Positions 17,501 to 27,022 of a stretch of DNA of 64,000 bases are shown in pieces. Every line of letters begins with the position of its first letter. Positions within the stretch are counted from its first letter, which is position 1. This stretch comes from Pleurocapsa sp. FMAR1 (GTDB lineage: Bacteria > Cyanobacteriota > Cyanobacteriia > Cyanobacteriales > Xenococcaceae), in the NCBI RefSeq assembly GCF_963665995.1, contig NZ_OY762512.1, positions 2,356,001 through 2,420,000 on the forward strand, given 5' to 3'. The notes beneath the pieces were generated by a model. That model ran no database searches. It was not told the DNA's origin and saw only the letters and a list, made by a program, of their open reading frames with translations. The position numbers and the translations under genes were made by a program.

Positions 17501-18554
17501 CTGTGTCCTCTGGGGAACAGACAACATCAAAACCTATGGTGAATCTTTGGCACAAATCATGTGGATGGTGGGTGTACGTCCTGTACCTGATGCACTCGGT
17601 CGAGTTAACAAGCTAGAGTTAATTTCTTTAGAAGAACTAGGTCGTCCCCGTATTGATGTGGTAGTTAACTGTTCTGGTGTGTTTCGTGACTTGTTTATCA
17701 ACCAAATGAATTTACTCGATCGCGGTGTCAAGATGGCAGCCGAAGCCGACGAACCTGTTGCTATGAACTTTGTGCGTAAACACGCCTTAGAACAAGCCGA
17801 GGAAATGGGAATCAACGTGCGCCAAGCAGCAACCCGTATATTTTCTAATGCTTCTGGTTCATACTCTTCCAACATCAACTTGGCAGTCGAAAACAGCAGT
17901 TGGGAAGAAGAAAAAGAATTACAGGATATGTATCTAAACCGTAAATCCTTTGCCTTTAATTCTGATAACCCAGGGGTAATGGATGAAAGTCGTGGTTTGT
18001 TTGAATCTTCCCTAAAAAGAGCAGATGTAACTTTCCAAAATTTAGACTCATCAGAGATTAGCTTAACTGACGTATCTCATTACTTCGATTCCGATCCGAC
18101 TAAGATCGTTTCTAGTCTACGAGATGATGGCAAAAAACCCACTGCCTATATTGCAGATACTACTACTGCCAATGCTCAAGTTCGTACCTTATCAGAGACT
18201 GTGCGTTTGGATGCTCGTACCAAAATGCTTAACCCCAAATGGTACGAAGGAATGCTTAGTAACGGTTACGAAGGTGTGCGGGAACTATCTAAGCGTTTAG
18301 TTAACACAATGGGTTGGTCTGCTACAGCCGATGCGGTCGATAATTGGGTATATGAAGATGTTAATACTACTTTTATTGACGACCCTGAGATGTGCAAACG
18401 TCTAATGGATATGAACCCCAATTCCTTCCGTAAGATTGTGGGTACTTTGTTAGAGGTAAATGGTCGTGGTTACTGGGAAACCAATGAAGAAAACCTCGAT
18501 CGCTTACGTGAACTGTATCAAGAAGTGGAAGACAGAATTGAAGGCATTGATTAA
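14577..18554 (+). CDS. chlH: Magnesium chelatase subunit H
   Basis: 1325 residues, the normal length for ChlH of oxygenic phototrophs. It is the porphyrin-binding subunit that, with ChlI and ChlD, inserts magnesium into protoporphyrin IX at the start of the chlorophyll branch. The protein has the N-terminal DUF3479 region ([18 protein letters not shown]) and then a CobN-like body with [57 protein letters not shown] and a conserved C-terminal end ([20 protein letters not shown]). It starts at an ATG preceded by AGGAGAG. No gun4, chlI or chlD is adjacent. CobN of cobaltochelatase is the other family possibility, but length and motifs favour ChlH strongly. Confidence 0.97.
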   Translation: MFTQVKSTVRHVKPDAVNGRDLLRVVYVVLEPQYQSTLTEAARSINSNNPHLAIELSGYLIEELRDEENFSNFKKDVAQANIFIASLIFVEDLAQKVVEAVTPHRDNLDAAVVFPSMPEVMRLNKMGSFSMAQLGQSKSAIAQFMRKRKGKSGSSFQDAMLKLLRTLPKVLKYLPVEKAQDARNFMLSFQYWLGGNADNLENFLLMLSDKYVYPDRQGSNKQYAEPITYPDMGIWHPLAPKMFEDIQEYLTWFNNRTDIANDLKDPLAPCVGLVLQRTHLATQDHAHYVAMVQELECMGARVIPVFAGGLDFSKPVDAYFWQEGQQQSIVDVVVSLTGFALVGGPARQDHPKAIESLKRLNRPYMVALPLVFQTTEEWEESELGLHPIQVALQIAIPELDGAIEPIIASGRDGATGKSIALQDRVEAIARRAMKWGSLRKKPKLDKKVAITVFSFPPDKGNVGTAAYLNVFGSIYEAMKGLRDNGYDIQDLPDSPEELMQAVIHDAQAQYASPELNVAHRMSVEQYERLTPYSVKLEENWGSPPGHLNTDGKNLLIYGKEFGKVFIGVQPTFGYEGDPMRLLFSRSASPHHGFAAYYTYLEHIWKADAVLHFGTHGSLEFMPGKQMGMSGDCYPDSLIGSIPNIYYYAANNPSEATIAKRRSYASTISYLTPPAENAGLYKGLKELGDLIGSYQSLKDGGRGMQIVDTVMDQARICNLDKDIAFPDHSAKEMTQEERDTIIGLVYKQLMEIESRLLPCGLHIIGKPPTAEEAIATLVSISNLDREEEGIISFPRLIANSIGRNIDEIYTNNDRGILADVQLFQDITQATRAAVGALVQAQIDADGRVSMVSKLNFFNIGKKAPWLEALNKHGYNNVDTEALKPLVEYLEFCLEQICADNELGGLLQALEGEYVLPGPGGDPIRNPNVLPTGKNIHALDPQSIPTLAAVQSAKVVVDRLIERQRLDNGGNYPESIACVLWGTDNIKTYGESLAQIMWMVGVRPVPDALGRVNKLELISLEELGRPRIDVVVNCSGVFRDLFINQMNLLDRGVKMAAEADEPVAMNFVRKHALEQAEEMGINVRQAATRIFSNASGSYSSNINLAVENSSWEEEKELQDMYLNRKSFAFNSDNPGVMDESRGLFESSLKRADVTFQNLDSSEISLTDVSHYFDSDPTKIVSSLRDDGKKPTAYIADTTTANAQVRTLSETVRLDARTKMLNPKWYEGMLSNGYEGVRELSKRLVNTMGWSATADAVDNWVYEDVNTTFIDDPEMCKRLMDMNPNSFRKIVGTLLEVNGRGYWETNEENLDRLRELYQEVEDRIEGID

Positions 18555-18562
18555 TAGTTCTG

Positions 18563-18594
18563 CCCAGTTACGAATAATCGTGACTGGGTTTTTT
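18563..18594 (+). terminator. Rho-independent terminator after chlH
   Basis: Stem CCCAGTTACGA / TCGTGACTGGG (11 bp with one G-T pair), loop ATAA, then TTTTTT. It begins 9 bases after the chlH stop. Confidence 0.85.
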
Positions 18595-18623
18595 ATTTTA
18601 ATAGATAAACAAGAACCAAAAAG

Positions 18624-18833
18624 TCATTTTTTGTCAATTACCCCTTGTTGTTGCCAAACAGAGATTTGTTCTAAACCTTCTTCGTAGCTGACATAGTTAA
18701 AACTCCAATTAAGCTGCTGATTGATGCGATCGCTTTTTATCGTCGTTGATAAATCTAGTATTTCCATTTGGGGTTCTTTGATAATCACTTTGGCTATAGG
18801 GGCAGTAAATAGCTGAAGTAAACTTATTTTGCC
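18624..18833 (-). pseudogene. C-terminal remnant of an NAD-dependent epimerase/dehydratase-like SDR
   Basis: A 69-codon open stretch on the reverse strand has no start codon of its own that makes sense and is closed upstream by adjacent TAA and TGA stops at 18834-18839. It reads VIIKEPQMEILDLSTTIKSD, then INQQLNWSFNYVSYEEGLEQ and ends VWQQQGVIDKK. This is the typical tail of extended SDRs (the LNW-x-P-x-Y-x-SYxEGL region). The nucleotide-binding and catalytic parts are missing. The 394-base gap between chlH and the methyltransferase otherwise holds only the chlH terminator and AT-rich sequence. Confidence 0.6.
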
Positions 18834-18948
18834 TTATCAATTACTATTTCGGTCTGTATCTTTCTTTGGAGCTATAAAGCTTATAGAAAACAAACGAGGT
18901 ATAAACAAAAATTATCGAATTTTAACTACTAATCTAATAAGTAGGTTT

Positions 18949-19851
18949 TTAATACTTTTGAGCAGGAAAGGGAACAGAATTCATCACCACAGAAACCGCA
19001 GGAACGGGCTTATACAAGACTAAAAAGTCCTGTACCCCAGGTATATAATCTACTATCTGGAAAAACGAACCAAAGACTTTGATCACTTCAGAGCGAGTTT
19101 GAAAAACATCCCAAGCAGAACCACCAACGCGAGTTGAATATGTCGCTTGGGAGTCATCTGAAGTAAGAGTTAAGTTACCTTTAGTTTGTAGCTTCTGCAT
19201 CTCTTCGCTATCTAACAGCGCATTGGCGTGAAACTGACCTAATACTGAGCAAATAAATATACCACCAGGGCGTAAAACTCTTTGCATTTCAGCTAGCCAT
19301 AACTCCTGGGTTTCGAGAGGAATATGAGTGAAAACTGAAGAGGCTAACATCAAATCAAATGAATTATCTTCGGCAAAAGCCAGAGGAGGTGTAAGTTCGT
19401 TATGATAAAACTCGATCTCAGGTAAGTTTGCTTGACACCATTCAATCATTTGGGGATTAACGTCTGATCCAACCAATCTAACACCATCAATGTAGCGAAA
19501 ATGTCTCAACAGTCTTGCTGTACCACAGCCTAATTCATAAATTGAACCAATAGTTCTAGGGTTAATATTAAAGTGATCTAAGATTTTGAATAGGCGCAAA
19601 ACTTCAAAGTAACCAGTTTCAAAATAAACATCACTATTACTTTGTCTTTCTAATTCTTGTTCATTTAGTGCAGCAGTCTGGGCAATTAGCTCTTTTGGCG
19701 GAACTGCACCTGGATTGACTGAACGATAGTTGGACTCAAGCTTTTCTCGAACATATCGCTTAAAACCATTTTCTTCAATCTGACGTTTAATGCTATAAAC
19801 AGTCGATTTTGGTAAGATTATTTTGGCTGTTTTACGAAAAATATTCAACAT
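18949..19851 (-). CDS. Class I SAM-dependent methyltransferase
   Basis: 300 residues. Motif I IYELGCGTARLLRHF near 123-137, the acidic residue in LVGSDVNPQMIEW, motif IV in FDLMLASSVFTHI and the post-motif segment EMQRVLRPGGIFICSVLG show a Methyltransf_11/25-type Rossmann fold. The first 90 residues are helical and specific to this protein. No membrane segment. It precedes two genes for polyprenyl-linked sugar transfer on the same strand, separated by about 250 bases, so sugar or lipid methylation is a reasonable guess, but the substrate is not visible. Confidence 0.85.
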   Translation of the reverse strand: MLNIFRKTAKIILPKSTVYSIKRQIEENGFKRYVREKLESNYRSVNPGAVPPKELIAQTAALNEQELERQSNSDVYFETGYFEVLRLFKILDHFNINPRTIGSIYELGCGTARLLRHFRYIDGVRLVGSDVNPQMIEWCQANLPEIEFYHNELTPPLAFAEDNSFDLMLASSVFTHIPLETQELWLAEMQRVLRPGGIFICSVLGQFHANALLDSEEMQKLQTKGNLTLTSDDSQATYSTRVGGSAWDVFQTRSEVIKVFGSFFQIVDYIPGVQDFLVLYKPVPAVSVVMNSVPFPAQKY

Positions 19852-20099
19852 AAGTTTTACTTTGTGTTTATTAAAGTGGGTGAAAAAATTAATCTACCTT
19901 ATTCGCTGTTAAGCAAAATTGCTTTCAAAATACTATCAATTTAAATTTGACCTAAAAAAATTAAGAAATTATTAATGTAACCTGAGTTTGGGATAAGCAA
20001 AATCCTTGTTGTTTCGTTGGCTGAAAATAGTGTTTTTCTGTAAAATTACTCTCAAAATTGCCTTAACTCGAACTGACGCATTGTAAATATAGAAAAAGT

Positions 20100-21845
20100 C
20101 TATTTTAGGGGATTAATAGGATAGGTAAGCTGTATTTTGTAAGCTCTGCCAACTCTACTATCATAACTCCAAGCACTTACTGCAACTGCGTCCTTGGGAA
20201 TTAAATCTCGAGAAAAAGTCTTGCTCCATCCTGAAATTTTGTATTTTGGCTCCCCTACTTCAGCCGCTACATCTAACCTTTCAATCTGAGGTTGTACTAA
20301 AGCAAAAGGATGATCGAGATTATCTGGGGTTTGATATGCCAAAATGACAGCATGAGCAGCAGTACGATATTGAGGAAGAATAGACCATCCAGATGCAATA
20401 TAGGTATTATTTTCACCTTTAGTTACGCCATCAAACTGACCGTATTTAATCGCCTCAAAAATGCTGGGACTTGTCATTCCTTGCATAGTGTTGCCAAGAA
20501 TTAAAGGCGGTTGTATTATGCCCAAGCGATCGAGTTCAACTATCCTGTCAGCCAAAAATATAGGATCGGGAAAAAGAAATTGTTTTAAACATTCCTCATC
20601 TTTGACCACATACATCATACTTAAGCAGGCTTTGGCATAAAGCTTGTTTTTATGATTGACGACCATTGCATTGACACCTGAAGTAAAATTGGCAGGATAA
20701 AGCAGCAAAAAACCGACCATTGATACAGTAATAATTCTTTTCAGCGTTTTTAAATATCTACTGCCTTGAATATTTAAATGAGGCTTTAAATCTTCAGCCA
20801 AAATAGCTAATAAATAAATTAGACCAACAATGGCATAGGTAGAAAAGGTAACGTACCTAGAAGAAAGCGAAAATTGCATTCCCAGTCCTAATCTGCCCAT
20901 AGTGGTCAAAATTGCACTCCCCAAGGTGTAACTAACAATGCACAACCAGGGAAATACTTGAAATAAAAGTTTTTCGCTACGATTTATTTTAATTAGGTAG
21001 AAACATACCAAAGCAAGTAGAAATAGGATGCAAAGTCCAATAATTTGGCTAGAAACTAAGTCATTAACTCCCAAAGGAGAACCAAGAAATGCTAAGAAAT
21101 AGAGTATGACATTAATAGGTTGAGTCAAGGCATCGAAAAAGCCAGGACTATTAGCTGGGCGATGATAGTCGTGAAAATAAACTGCAAAAGCTAAAGCAGA
21201 CGAAAATAACCAGCCAGCAGTCATTAAGGTTAAAGCACTTTTGCTTTTCCTAGTAACCAAAATTAAGGCTGGAAAAATAACAATCCAGCTAATCATGCCA
21301 TTGGCAAAAGAAAATGTGGCAAATATCGCTAATAATAAGCTACTGAAAAATTTAATAAACAGAGAATTTTGCGAAAAAATAATCGCCAAGGCAGATGTAA
21401 TTATGGCAATAGGTATAAATGTAATCCACTGTAATCCCCAAAGCCAATTCTCCCATTGCATAGGGCTAAAAATCAATAAATTAGCCAGAGCCAAAAGAAT
21501 TAGTCTTTTTGCCCAGCTACTGTTTAAGGTTATTGTGCTTAAATGATAAATATTAAAAGAAGTAAGACTGGCTAGTAAAATGCTAGCTGTCATTCCGTAG
21601 AAAGGATTCCAGCTAGTAAAGCGAGAGAAATAAGCAGATAATAAGCGAGGAAAAAAATTACGGCTTTCATTGTGCTGGGCAAACATATTATCCCAGGTAA
21701 GAGTGCCTAAATTGTGTGCAACTGAGTCTGCACCAAATATATCCCATTCGTCCCAAAATAGAATATTCAACCCATATTTCCAAACTAACAATCCTAAGAT
21801 TAAAGCTGGAATAATTGCCAATAATTTAAAGGGAAAGTTCTTCAT
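20100..21845 (-). CDS. Multi-pass membrane protein, probable GT-C-type sugar transferase of a Gtr-like system
   Basis: 581 residues with about ten to twelve transmembrane helices spread over residues 5-405 and a C-terminal extracytoplasmic domain of about 170 residues (PFALVQPQIERLDVAAEVGE). After the first helix comes FWDEWDIFG, an acidic motif in the first outside loop that resembles the catalytic Asp/Glu of GT-C glycosyltransferases. The start overlaps the 3' end of the upstream GtrB-like gene by 20 bases, so translation is coupled. In serotype-conversion systems GtrB makes polyprenyl-phosphate sugar and a partner membrane protein transfers the sugar outside. I infer that role here; no named family was recognised. 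Confidence 0.7.
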   Translation of the reverse strand: MKNFPFKLLAIIPALILGLLVWKYGLNILFWDEWDIFGADSVAHNLGTLTWDNMFAQHNESRNFFPRLLSAYFSRFTSWNPFYGMTASILLASLTSFNIYHLSTITLNSSWAKRLILLALANLLIFSPMQWENWLWGLQWITFIPIAIITSALAIIFSQNSLFIKFFSSLLLAIFATFSFANGMISWIVIFPALILVTRKSKSALTLMTAGWLFSSALAFAVYFHDYHRPANSPGFFDALTQPINVILYFLAFLGSPLGVNDLVSSQIIGLCILFLLALVCFYLIKINRSEKLLFQVFPWLCIVSYTLGSAILTTMGRLGLGMQFSLSSRYVTFSTYAIVGLIYLLAILAEDLKPHLNIQGSRYLKTLKRIITVSMVGFLLLYPANFTSGVNAMVVNHKNKLYAKACLSMMYVVKDEECLKQFLFPDPIFLADRIVELDRLGIIQPPLILGNTMQGMTSPSIFEAIKYGQFDGVTKGENNTYIASGWSILPQYRTAAHAVILAYQTPDNLDHPFALVQPQIERLDVAAEVGEPKYKISGWSKTFSRDLIPKDAVAVSAWSYDSRVGRAYKIQLTYPINPLK

Positions 21846-22815
21846 GTATTCTTTGCTCCGATTTACTAAAACCCTGAGTCTCTTTGATTAAGTAATAAGG
21901 TCTTTGCTTTACCTCGTCATAAATACGACCAATATATTCGCCGATAATTCCTAGAAAGATTAGCTGGATTCCACCCATAAAAAAAGTGGTAGTCAATCCA
22001 TAAGTCCAGGACAAAAAGGTCTTACCCAAAATAAGTTTAAAATATAAGCCTGTTAGCCCCAGTACAAAAGCCACAATGGCGCAGACAAAACCAAATATAG
22101 TGGCGATTCTTAGAGGAATAATTGAAAAAGAAAAGATACCGTCAAATGCTAATTTAAATAGCTTAGTGACAGTGACTTTAGGTTCACCTTTATACCGAGA
22201 TCCTCTTTCTACCATGATTCCTGTTTGTTTGAAACCTGTATAAGCTCTTAAGCCACTAAGATAGCGATTGCGTTCAGGCATTTGACATAAAGCTTCTACT
22301 ACCTGACGATCCATCAAGGAAAAAATACCTGCGTCTAGAGGCAGTTTTTGTCCTGAGAAGAAGTTTAACAGACGATAAAAAGATACAAAAGCTAATCTTT
22401 TTAGCCAAGATTCTTTGCGTTTTTCCCGTACAGCATAAATAACATCGTAACCTTCATGCCACTTATCGATAAATCTCAAAATTGTCTGAGGTGAATCTTG
22501 AAGATCTCCATCCATCAAAATCACAGCATTACCTGATGCGTTTTTAATTCCCGCAGTTAAAGCAGGTTGATGCCCAAAATTCCTAGAGAGGCGAAGAATT
22601 TTAATTTCGCTATGTTTACGGTGTAATTCTGATAGTATCTGATAGGAATTATCGCTACTACCATCATCTACAAAAACGACATCGCATAGACCATCAAGCT
22701 GATCGATGACTATGCTTAACTGTCGCCATAATTCAGGTAAGATTGCTTCTTCGTTGAAAATGGGAATGACGATGGAGTATTTAACTTGTCTATTTTGAAA
22801 AGTTGCTGAAGACAT
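21826..22815 (-). CDS. GtrB/DPM1-type polyprenyl-phosphate glycosyltransferase (GT2)
   Basis: 329 residues. The GT2 domain (VIPIFNEEAILPELWRQL near 14-31, FVDDGSSDNSY, LMDGDLQDSPQTI with the metal-binding acidic triplet near 98-104) is followed by two C-terminal transmembrane helices near 230-255 and 265-290 and the signature GEYIGRIYDEVKQRPYY. This is the architecture of enzymes that move a sugar from a nucleotide donor to polyprenyl phosphate on the cytoplasmic face. The next gene overlaps its end by 20 bases and is likely the acceptor-side transferase. Sugar identity is unknown. Confidence 0.9.
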   Translation of the reverse strand: MSSATFQNRQVKYSIVIPIFNEEAILPELWRQLSIVIDQLDGLCDVVFVDDGSSDNSYQILSELHRKHSEIKILRLSRNFGHQPALTAGIKNASGNAVILMDGDLQDSPQTILRFIDKWHEGYDVIYAVREKRKESWLKRLAFVSFYRLLNFFSGQKLPLDAGIFSLMDRQVVEALCQMPERNRYLSGLRAYTGFKQTGIMVERGSRYKGEPKVTVTKLFKLAFDGIFSFSIIPLRIATIFGFVCAIVAFVLGLTGLYFKLILGKTFLSWTYGLTTTFFMGGIQLIFLGIIGEYIGRIYDEVKQRPYYLIKETQGFSKSEQRIHEELSL

Positions 22816-22994
22816 AATAGATATGCTGTTGATTTGACATAAAAATTGTGTGAGTTTGATTGGTGAAAAATAGCAATATTATTTTTGAGCTAAATTCTGC
22901 AAGGATTATAGCAAGTAAAAAATTAAAAACTGCATAAATAAATTAAAGTTATACAGAACTATAAAAGGTAAAACTAACCATAAAAAGTCATGAC

Positions 22995-23019
22995 GTTTTC
23001 TCGTCTATGACGAGAAAAC
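22995..23019 (-). terminator. Hairpin at the end of sasA
   Basis: Perfect 11-bp inverted repeat GTTTTCTCGTC / GACGAGAAAAC with a 3-base loop, overlapping the last base of the sasA stop codon. On the reverse strand a short T-rich stretch follows about ten bases later, so it is probably a weak terminator. Confidence 0.55.
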
Positions 23020-24215
23020 TACTTATACACTAGTAATGTAAATTGAAAACAGCTACCATTTTCGGGGGAACTTTCGACCCAAATTTGACCGTGGTGAACA
23101 CAGACAATTTGCTGACACATTGCCAAACCAATGCCGTAGCCTTCTCGATCGCGATCGCGCTGCAAGCGAAAATTATCTTCAAATATTTGCTCCCTTGTTT
23201 CTGGAGGAATACCTGGTCCAGTATCGCTTATACTCACATGAACTTTTTGATTCGTGCGATGCAAAACAGATAAAGATATTTGACCTCTTTCTGGAGTGTA
23301 TTTAATAGCGTTGTCTAACAGATTACTAATTAGCTGTCTAATTAATTCTTCATCAGCATAGACGCAAGGAATATCTTGAGGAATATCTTTTTTAAAAATC
23401 ATTGACTTTTCTAAAAGTCTAGAATCGAACTGGGCAACGACTTCCTGGCACAGTCGCTTAAGATCTAAAGAGCTAGGATTTATCTGTAGCTTGGCATTTA
23501 CATTTTGCGAACTTTGTAGTAATTCGCTAATCATACTATCCATAATGCCAAACTGATTTTTAGCGTGTTTAAACAGCCTTTGCTTTAGATATTTGCGCTT
23601 TTCTGCTTCTAGCTGTTCATTCTGCTCAGATAATTCCAAGGTTTCTACTGCCATTGATGCTGCTGTTAGTGGTGTACGCAGATCATGAGCTAATATAGCT
23701 AAAATTTGGTCTTTAAATCGTAGTTGAGCCACCAATCCTTCCCTTTCCTGCTTTAAAGCAAAAATTTCATCCTTTAGCTGAATTTTTTCTGCATAGTTGA
23801 CTTCTTGGTTTATGCCATGAGTAGAGGTACTTTCTAGCAAGTTATGACTACTTTTAACTTTCAATTCTTCTTGAGTAGCTTGCCATTTTGGCCACCATTT
23901 CTCTAATTGCTCGATTAAATTACCACCAGCTAAGGTTTGCCTTGGTGTAGGAGATATTTTTACTAGAGCAGGAGTAGCAACTAGCTTTAAATATTCGACT
24001 AGATGTGGCTGTTTTTCAATTTCAATTACATCTAGCTTAAAAAAGTACTCAGAGCTTAATTTTTCTAAGTAGGTTCTAATTTTCCGCACCTGCTTTTGTG
24101 AAGATGAGCGTTTGTCTACGAACAATAATAGTTGAAGGGATAGTTCCTCAACGCTATTCTCCTGATGGTCAAAATATTGCTGATTAGATTGCAACACTAA
24201 ATTACGAAAACCCAA
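23019..24215 (-). CDS. sasA: Circadian adaptive-response sensor histidine kinase SasA
   Basis: Up to 398 residues. Residues about 25-112 form a KaiB-like thioredoxin-fold domain (LSLQLLLFVDKRSSSQKQVR, VATPALVKISPTPRQTLAGG), which in SasA docks on KaiC. A coiled linker leads to HisKA (LAILAHDLRTPLTAASMAVE, phospho-histidine near 178) and HATPase_c (LLDNAIKYTPERG, DTGPGIPPETRE, GYGIGLAMCQQIV). The family passes KaiC state to the regulator RpaA. The open frame starts with TTG at 24215; a GTG at 24197 is another candidate, and the family length allows either. kaiABC and rpaA are not in the window. Confidence 0.95.
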   Translation of the reverse strand: MGFRNLVLQSNQQYFDHQENSVEELSLQLLLFVDKRSSSQKQVRKIRTYLEKLSSEYFFKLDVIEIEKQPHLVEYLKLVATPALVKISPTPRQTLAGGNLIEQLEKWWPKWQATQEELKVKSSHNLLESTSTHGINQEVNYAEKIQLKDEIFALKQEREGLVAQLRFKDQILAILAHDLRTPLTAASMAVETLELSEQNEQLEAEKRKYLKQRLFKHAKNQFGIMDSMISELLQSSQNVNAKLQINPSSLDLKRLCQEVVAQFDSRLLEKSMIFKKDIPQDIPCVYADEELIRQLISNLLDNAIKYTPERGQISLSVLHRTNQKVHVSISDTGPGIPPETREQIFEDNFRLQRDRDREGYGIGLAMCQQIVCVHHGQIWVESSPENGSCFQFTLLVYK

Positions 24216-24616
24216 TACATATTATGAAAGCCTCTACCTTTATAGGTTAAAAAGACAACAGACATGACAGTTGTTTTTTAACATTAACAAAATAGTAGTT
24301 ATCTTAAGATTTTTGGTCTGCTAAAAAGCAATAATTACTTAGGAAACGTCCACTATTAAAAAGCAATTTATCTACAAGCTAAACTTTTTCTAAAGACACT
24401 ATGTAAGATATCATAAAATTTACCCAGATTGCCTTAGTTCCCTAATTTAGGTCTTCGACAGCTTTAAGCTCTAGGCTGAAAATCAATAGTGAATTACCGT
24501 TCATCATTAATAAAAAATCGTTAATCTTCTAGCTAATGATGTAACCTAAGTCTTGAAGTCTAACGCGATGAGTTTACAGCCTCTAAATAAAAAATTTTTA
24601 GAAACATTACATTATC
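24216..24616. other. Gene-free divergent promoter region
   Basis: The 401 bases between sasA and the GH57 gene are AT-rich and carry no convincing reading frame, RNA gene or terminator on either strand. They probably hold the promoters of both genes. No ribosome-binding site of Shine-Dalgarno type is visible before the GH57 start. Confidence 0.5.
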
Positions 24617-26206
24617 ATGGCTCTTGGTTACCTTGCTCTTGTCTTACACGCTCACTTACCTTTCGTCCGACATCCAGAAAGCGATTTTGTCTTGGAAGAA
24701 GAATGGTTGTTTGAAGCCATAACCGAAACCTATGTTCCCTTGCTTCAGGTATTTGAAAATTTGAAGCGAGATGGGGTCGATTTTAAAATGACTATGAGTA
24801 TGACACCTCCTCTGGTGTCGATGTTACGGGACGAATTATTGCAAGACCGTTATGACGCTCATCTCGCTCAACTCCAAGAATTAATTGACAAAGAAATTGA
24901 GCGTCATCAGCATAATGGTCATATGCTCTATTTGGCTGAATATTATGCTAATTCTTTTAACCAAATACGCAAAACCTGGTTAAGTTACGATCGCAATTTA
25001 GTAGGAGCATTTAAACAGTTTCTAGATAGTGGCAACCTTGATATTATTACCTGTGGTGCTACTCACGGTTATCTTCCTTTGATGAAGATGTATCCTCAAG
25101 CCGTCTGGTCGCAAATCAAAGTGGCTTGCGAACATTATGAGGATAATTTTGGTCGTCCCCCAAAAGGAATTTGGCTACCAGAATGTGCTTATTATGAAGG
25201 TCTCGAAAGAATGCTTGCCGATGCTGGCTTGCGCTATTTTTTAACTGATGGACATGGTATTCTCTATGCTCGTCCTCGTCCTCGTAATGGCTCTTACGCC
25301 CCCATTTATACGGAAACGGGAGTAGCTGCCTTTGGTCGCGATCATGAATCCTCTCAACAGGTGTGGTCTTCTAAAGTAGGTTATCCAGGTGCAGTAGAAT
25401 ATCGCGAATTTTATAAAGATTTGGGCTGGGAGGCTGAATATGAATATATTAAGCCTTATATTATGCCTAACGGTCAAAGGAAGAATACAGGTATCAAATA
25501 TCATAAAATTACCAGTCGCGATGGAGGCTTATCCGAGAAAGGTCTTTACGATCCTTATTGGGCAAGGGAAAAGGCGGCCGAACACGCAAGCAATTTTATG
25601 TACAATCGAGAGCGGCAAATTGGCAACCTGCACTCAATGCTGCAACAACCACCAATTGTAGTTTCTCCTTATGATGCTGAGTTATTTGGTCACTGGTGGT
25701 ATGAAGGACCTCAGTTTATTGATTTTCTGTTTCGTAAGAGTTGGTACGATCAAAATACCTACGAAATGACTCATCTGTCGGATTATCTTCAGCAACAGCC
25801 GACGCAACAGGTTTGTCGCCCTTCTCAGTCTAGCTGGGGCTATAAAGGATTCCATGAGTATTGGTTAAATGAGACGAACGCCTGGGTTTATCCCCATCTT
25901 CACAAAGCAGCGGAAAGAATGATTCAACTAGCCAATCGCGAACCTGCTGATGAATTGGAATGGCGAGCCTTAAACCAAGCTGCTAGAGAAGTGCTGTTGG
26001 CACAATCTTCTGATTGGGCATTTATTATGCGTACAGGGACAATGGTACCTTATGCTATCCGTAGAACGCGATCGCATTTACTTCGCTTTAATAAAATTTA
26101 CGATGATATTTTGATTGGCAAAGTTGATTCTGGTTGGTTAGAAAAAGTCGAGAAAATTGATAATATTTTCCCCAATATAAATTATCGAACCTACAGAACA
26201 AGGTAA
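24617..26206 (+). CDS. GH57 family 1,4-alpha-glucan branching enzyme
   Basis: 529 residues. It begins YLALVLHAHLPFVRHPE, the first conserved region of GH57. The likely nucleophile Glu is in GIWLPECAYYEGLER near residue 190 and the acid Asp in VSPYDAELFGHWWYEG near 354. The C-terminal third is the helical DUF1957 domain (EWRALNQAAREVLLAQSSDW). Length and motifs match the thermophile and cyanobacterial GH57 branching enzymes that form alpha-1,6 branches in glycogen. It stands alone between sasA and lspA. An amylopullulanase role is possible in GH57, but domain layout favours branching. Confidence 0.9.
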   Translation: MALGYLALVLHAHLPFVRHPESDFVLEEEWLFEAITETYVPLLQVFENLKRDGVDFKMTMSMTPPLVSMLRDELLQDRYDAHLAQLQELIDKEIERHQHNGHMLYLAEYYANSFNQIRKTWLSYDRNLVGAFKQFLDSGNLDIITCGATHGYLPLMKMYPQAVWSQIKVACEHYEDNFGRPPKGIWLPECAYYEGLERMLADAGLRYFLTDGHGILYARPRPRNGSYAPIYTETGVAAFGRDHESSQQVWSSKVGYPGAVEYREFYKDLGWEAEYEYIKPYIMPNGQRKNTGIKYHKITSRDGGLSEKGLYDPYWAREKAAEHASNFMYNRERQIGNLHSMLQQPPIVVSPYDAELFGHWWYEGPQFIDFLFRKSWYDQNTYEMTHLSDYLQQQPTQQVCRPSQSSWGYKGFHEYWLNETNAWVYPHLHKAAERMIQLANREPADELEWRALNQAAREVLLAQSSDWAFIMRTGTMVPYAIRRTRSHLLRFNKIYDDILIGKVDSGWLEKVEKIDNIFPNINYRTYRTR

Positions 26207-26248
26207 AGAGCTTTGCCCTAGCTATTAGCTATTAGCCGCCGATGAGTT

Positions 26249-26318
26249 TGCGCTGCACACAGCAAAGCTGTGAAGCCCGCCCTAAGCGGGCGGACTGCTC
26301 GTCAGCGCTGCGCTCTAA
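26249..26318. repeat. Cluster of GC-rich palindromes
   Basis: In an AT-rich gap between the convergent GH57 and lspA genes sit CACAGC-AAA-GCTGTG and GCCCGC-CCTAA-GCGGGC hairpins, flanked by GCGCTGCAC on the left and GCGCTGCGCTC on the right. It is likely a dispersed cyanobacterial mini-repeat and may also stop transcription. Confidence 0.55.
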
Positions 26319-26437
26319 AGTTTACCCAGGTAAATAGTTAATAGCTTTTTTGAGCGACTTTTTGTTTATTCAGCTTGAAACTAGTAGCAATATTTACTTG
26401 CTAACTTCTTCTTGAGCGAGGCGGTACTGTCCAGGGA

Positions 26438-26935
26438 TTATTTTCGATCTACCTTTTTTTGAGGTTTAGAAAGTGGAGTGAAACTGGCAATTAGCAATAG
26501 TAATACTCCAAGATTAATTGCTACATCAGCGACATTAAATACGGGAAAGTTGATCAAACGAAAATCTATAAAATCGACTACATAACCAAATAAAAAGCGG
26601 TCAATACCATTGCCTACCGCCCCAGATAAAATAAATCCATAGCCCAGTTGCTCGATCAAAGTTAGTTTTGGAGTATACCAAACAAAAATAACTAATAATA
26701 AACTGACAATTAGCGAAATCCAGCGCAATATATCTACCTGTCCTGTAAAAAAGCTAAAAGCTGCCCCTGTATTGATTACATAAGTTAGATGAAATACGCC
26801 TTGCCATAAGGGAATACTGTCGCCGACGTTGGTAAAGTTCTGGACTACTAAATATTTAGTTATTTGGTCAAAAATTATACCCAAAATAGCGACTAGCCAA
26901 AAGCTGCGTTTTCGTCTAATAAATTTACTGCTCAT
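26438..26935 (-). CDS. lspA: Lipoprotein signal peptidase (signal peptidase II)
   Basis: 165 residues with four transmembrane helices (near 12-27, 65-85, 90-105 and 135-153). The two aspartates of the aspartyl protease site are present in GNGIDRFLFG near 116 and FNVADVAINLG near 134, with the conserved NTGAAFSF segment between helices one and two. It cleaves the signal peptide of diacylglyceryl prolipoproteins in the inner membrane, the step after Lgt, whose gene is 4.5 kb downstream. The C-terminal tail is basic. Confidence 0.95.
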   Translation of the reverse strand: MSSKFIRRKRSFWLVAILGIIFDQITKYLVVQNFTNVGDSIPLWQGVFHLTYVINTGAAFSFFTGQVDILRWISLIVSLLLVIFVWYTPKLTLIEQLGYGFILSGAVGNGIDRFLFGYVVDFIDFRLINFPVFNVADVAINLGVLLLLIASFTPLSKPQKKVDRK

Positions 26936-27022
26936 AACATCTAAATATAAATAAAAACGGAACTGAGTTATAATTATTAAGAAACTTTGAGCTAACGATA
27001 CAAAAGTCTATAGACTACCTTT

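Noticed and set aside
14577-18554. Reading chlH as cobN of cobaltochelatase
   Set aside because: Length near 1325 and the DUF3479 N-terminus match ChlH; CobN proteins differ in length and N-terminal sequence.
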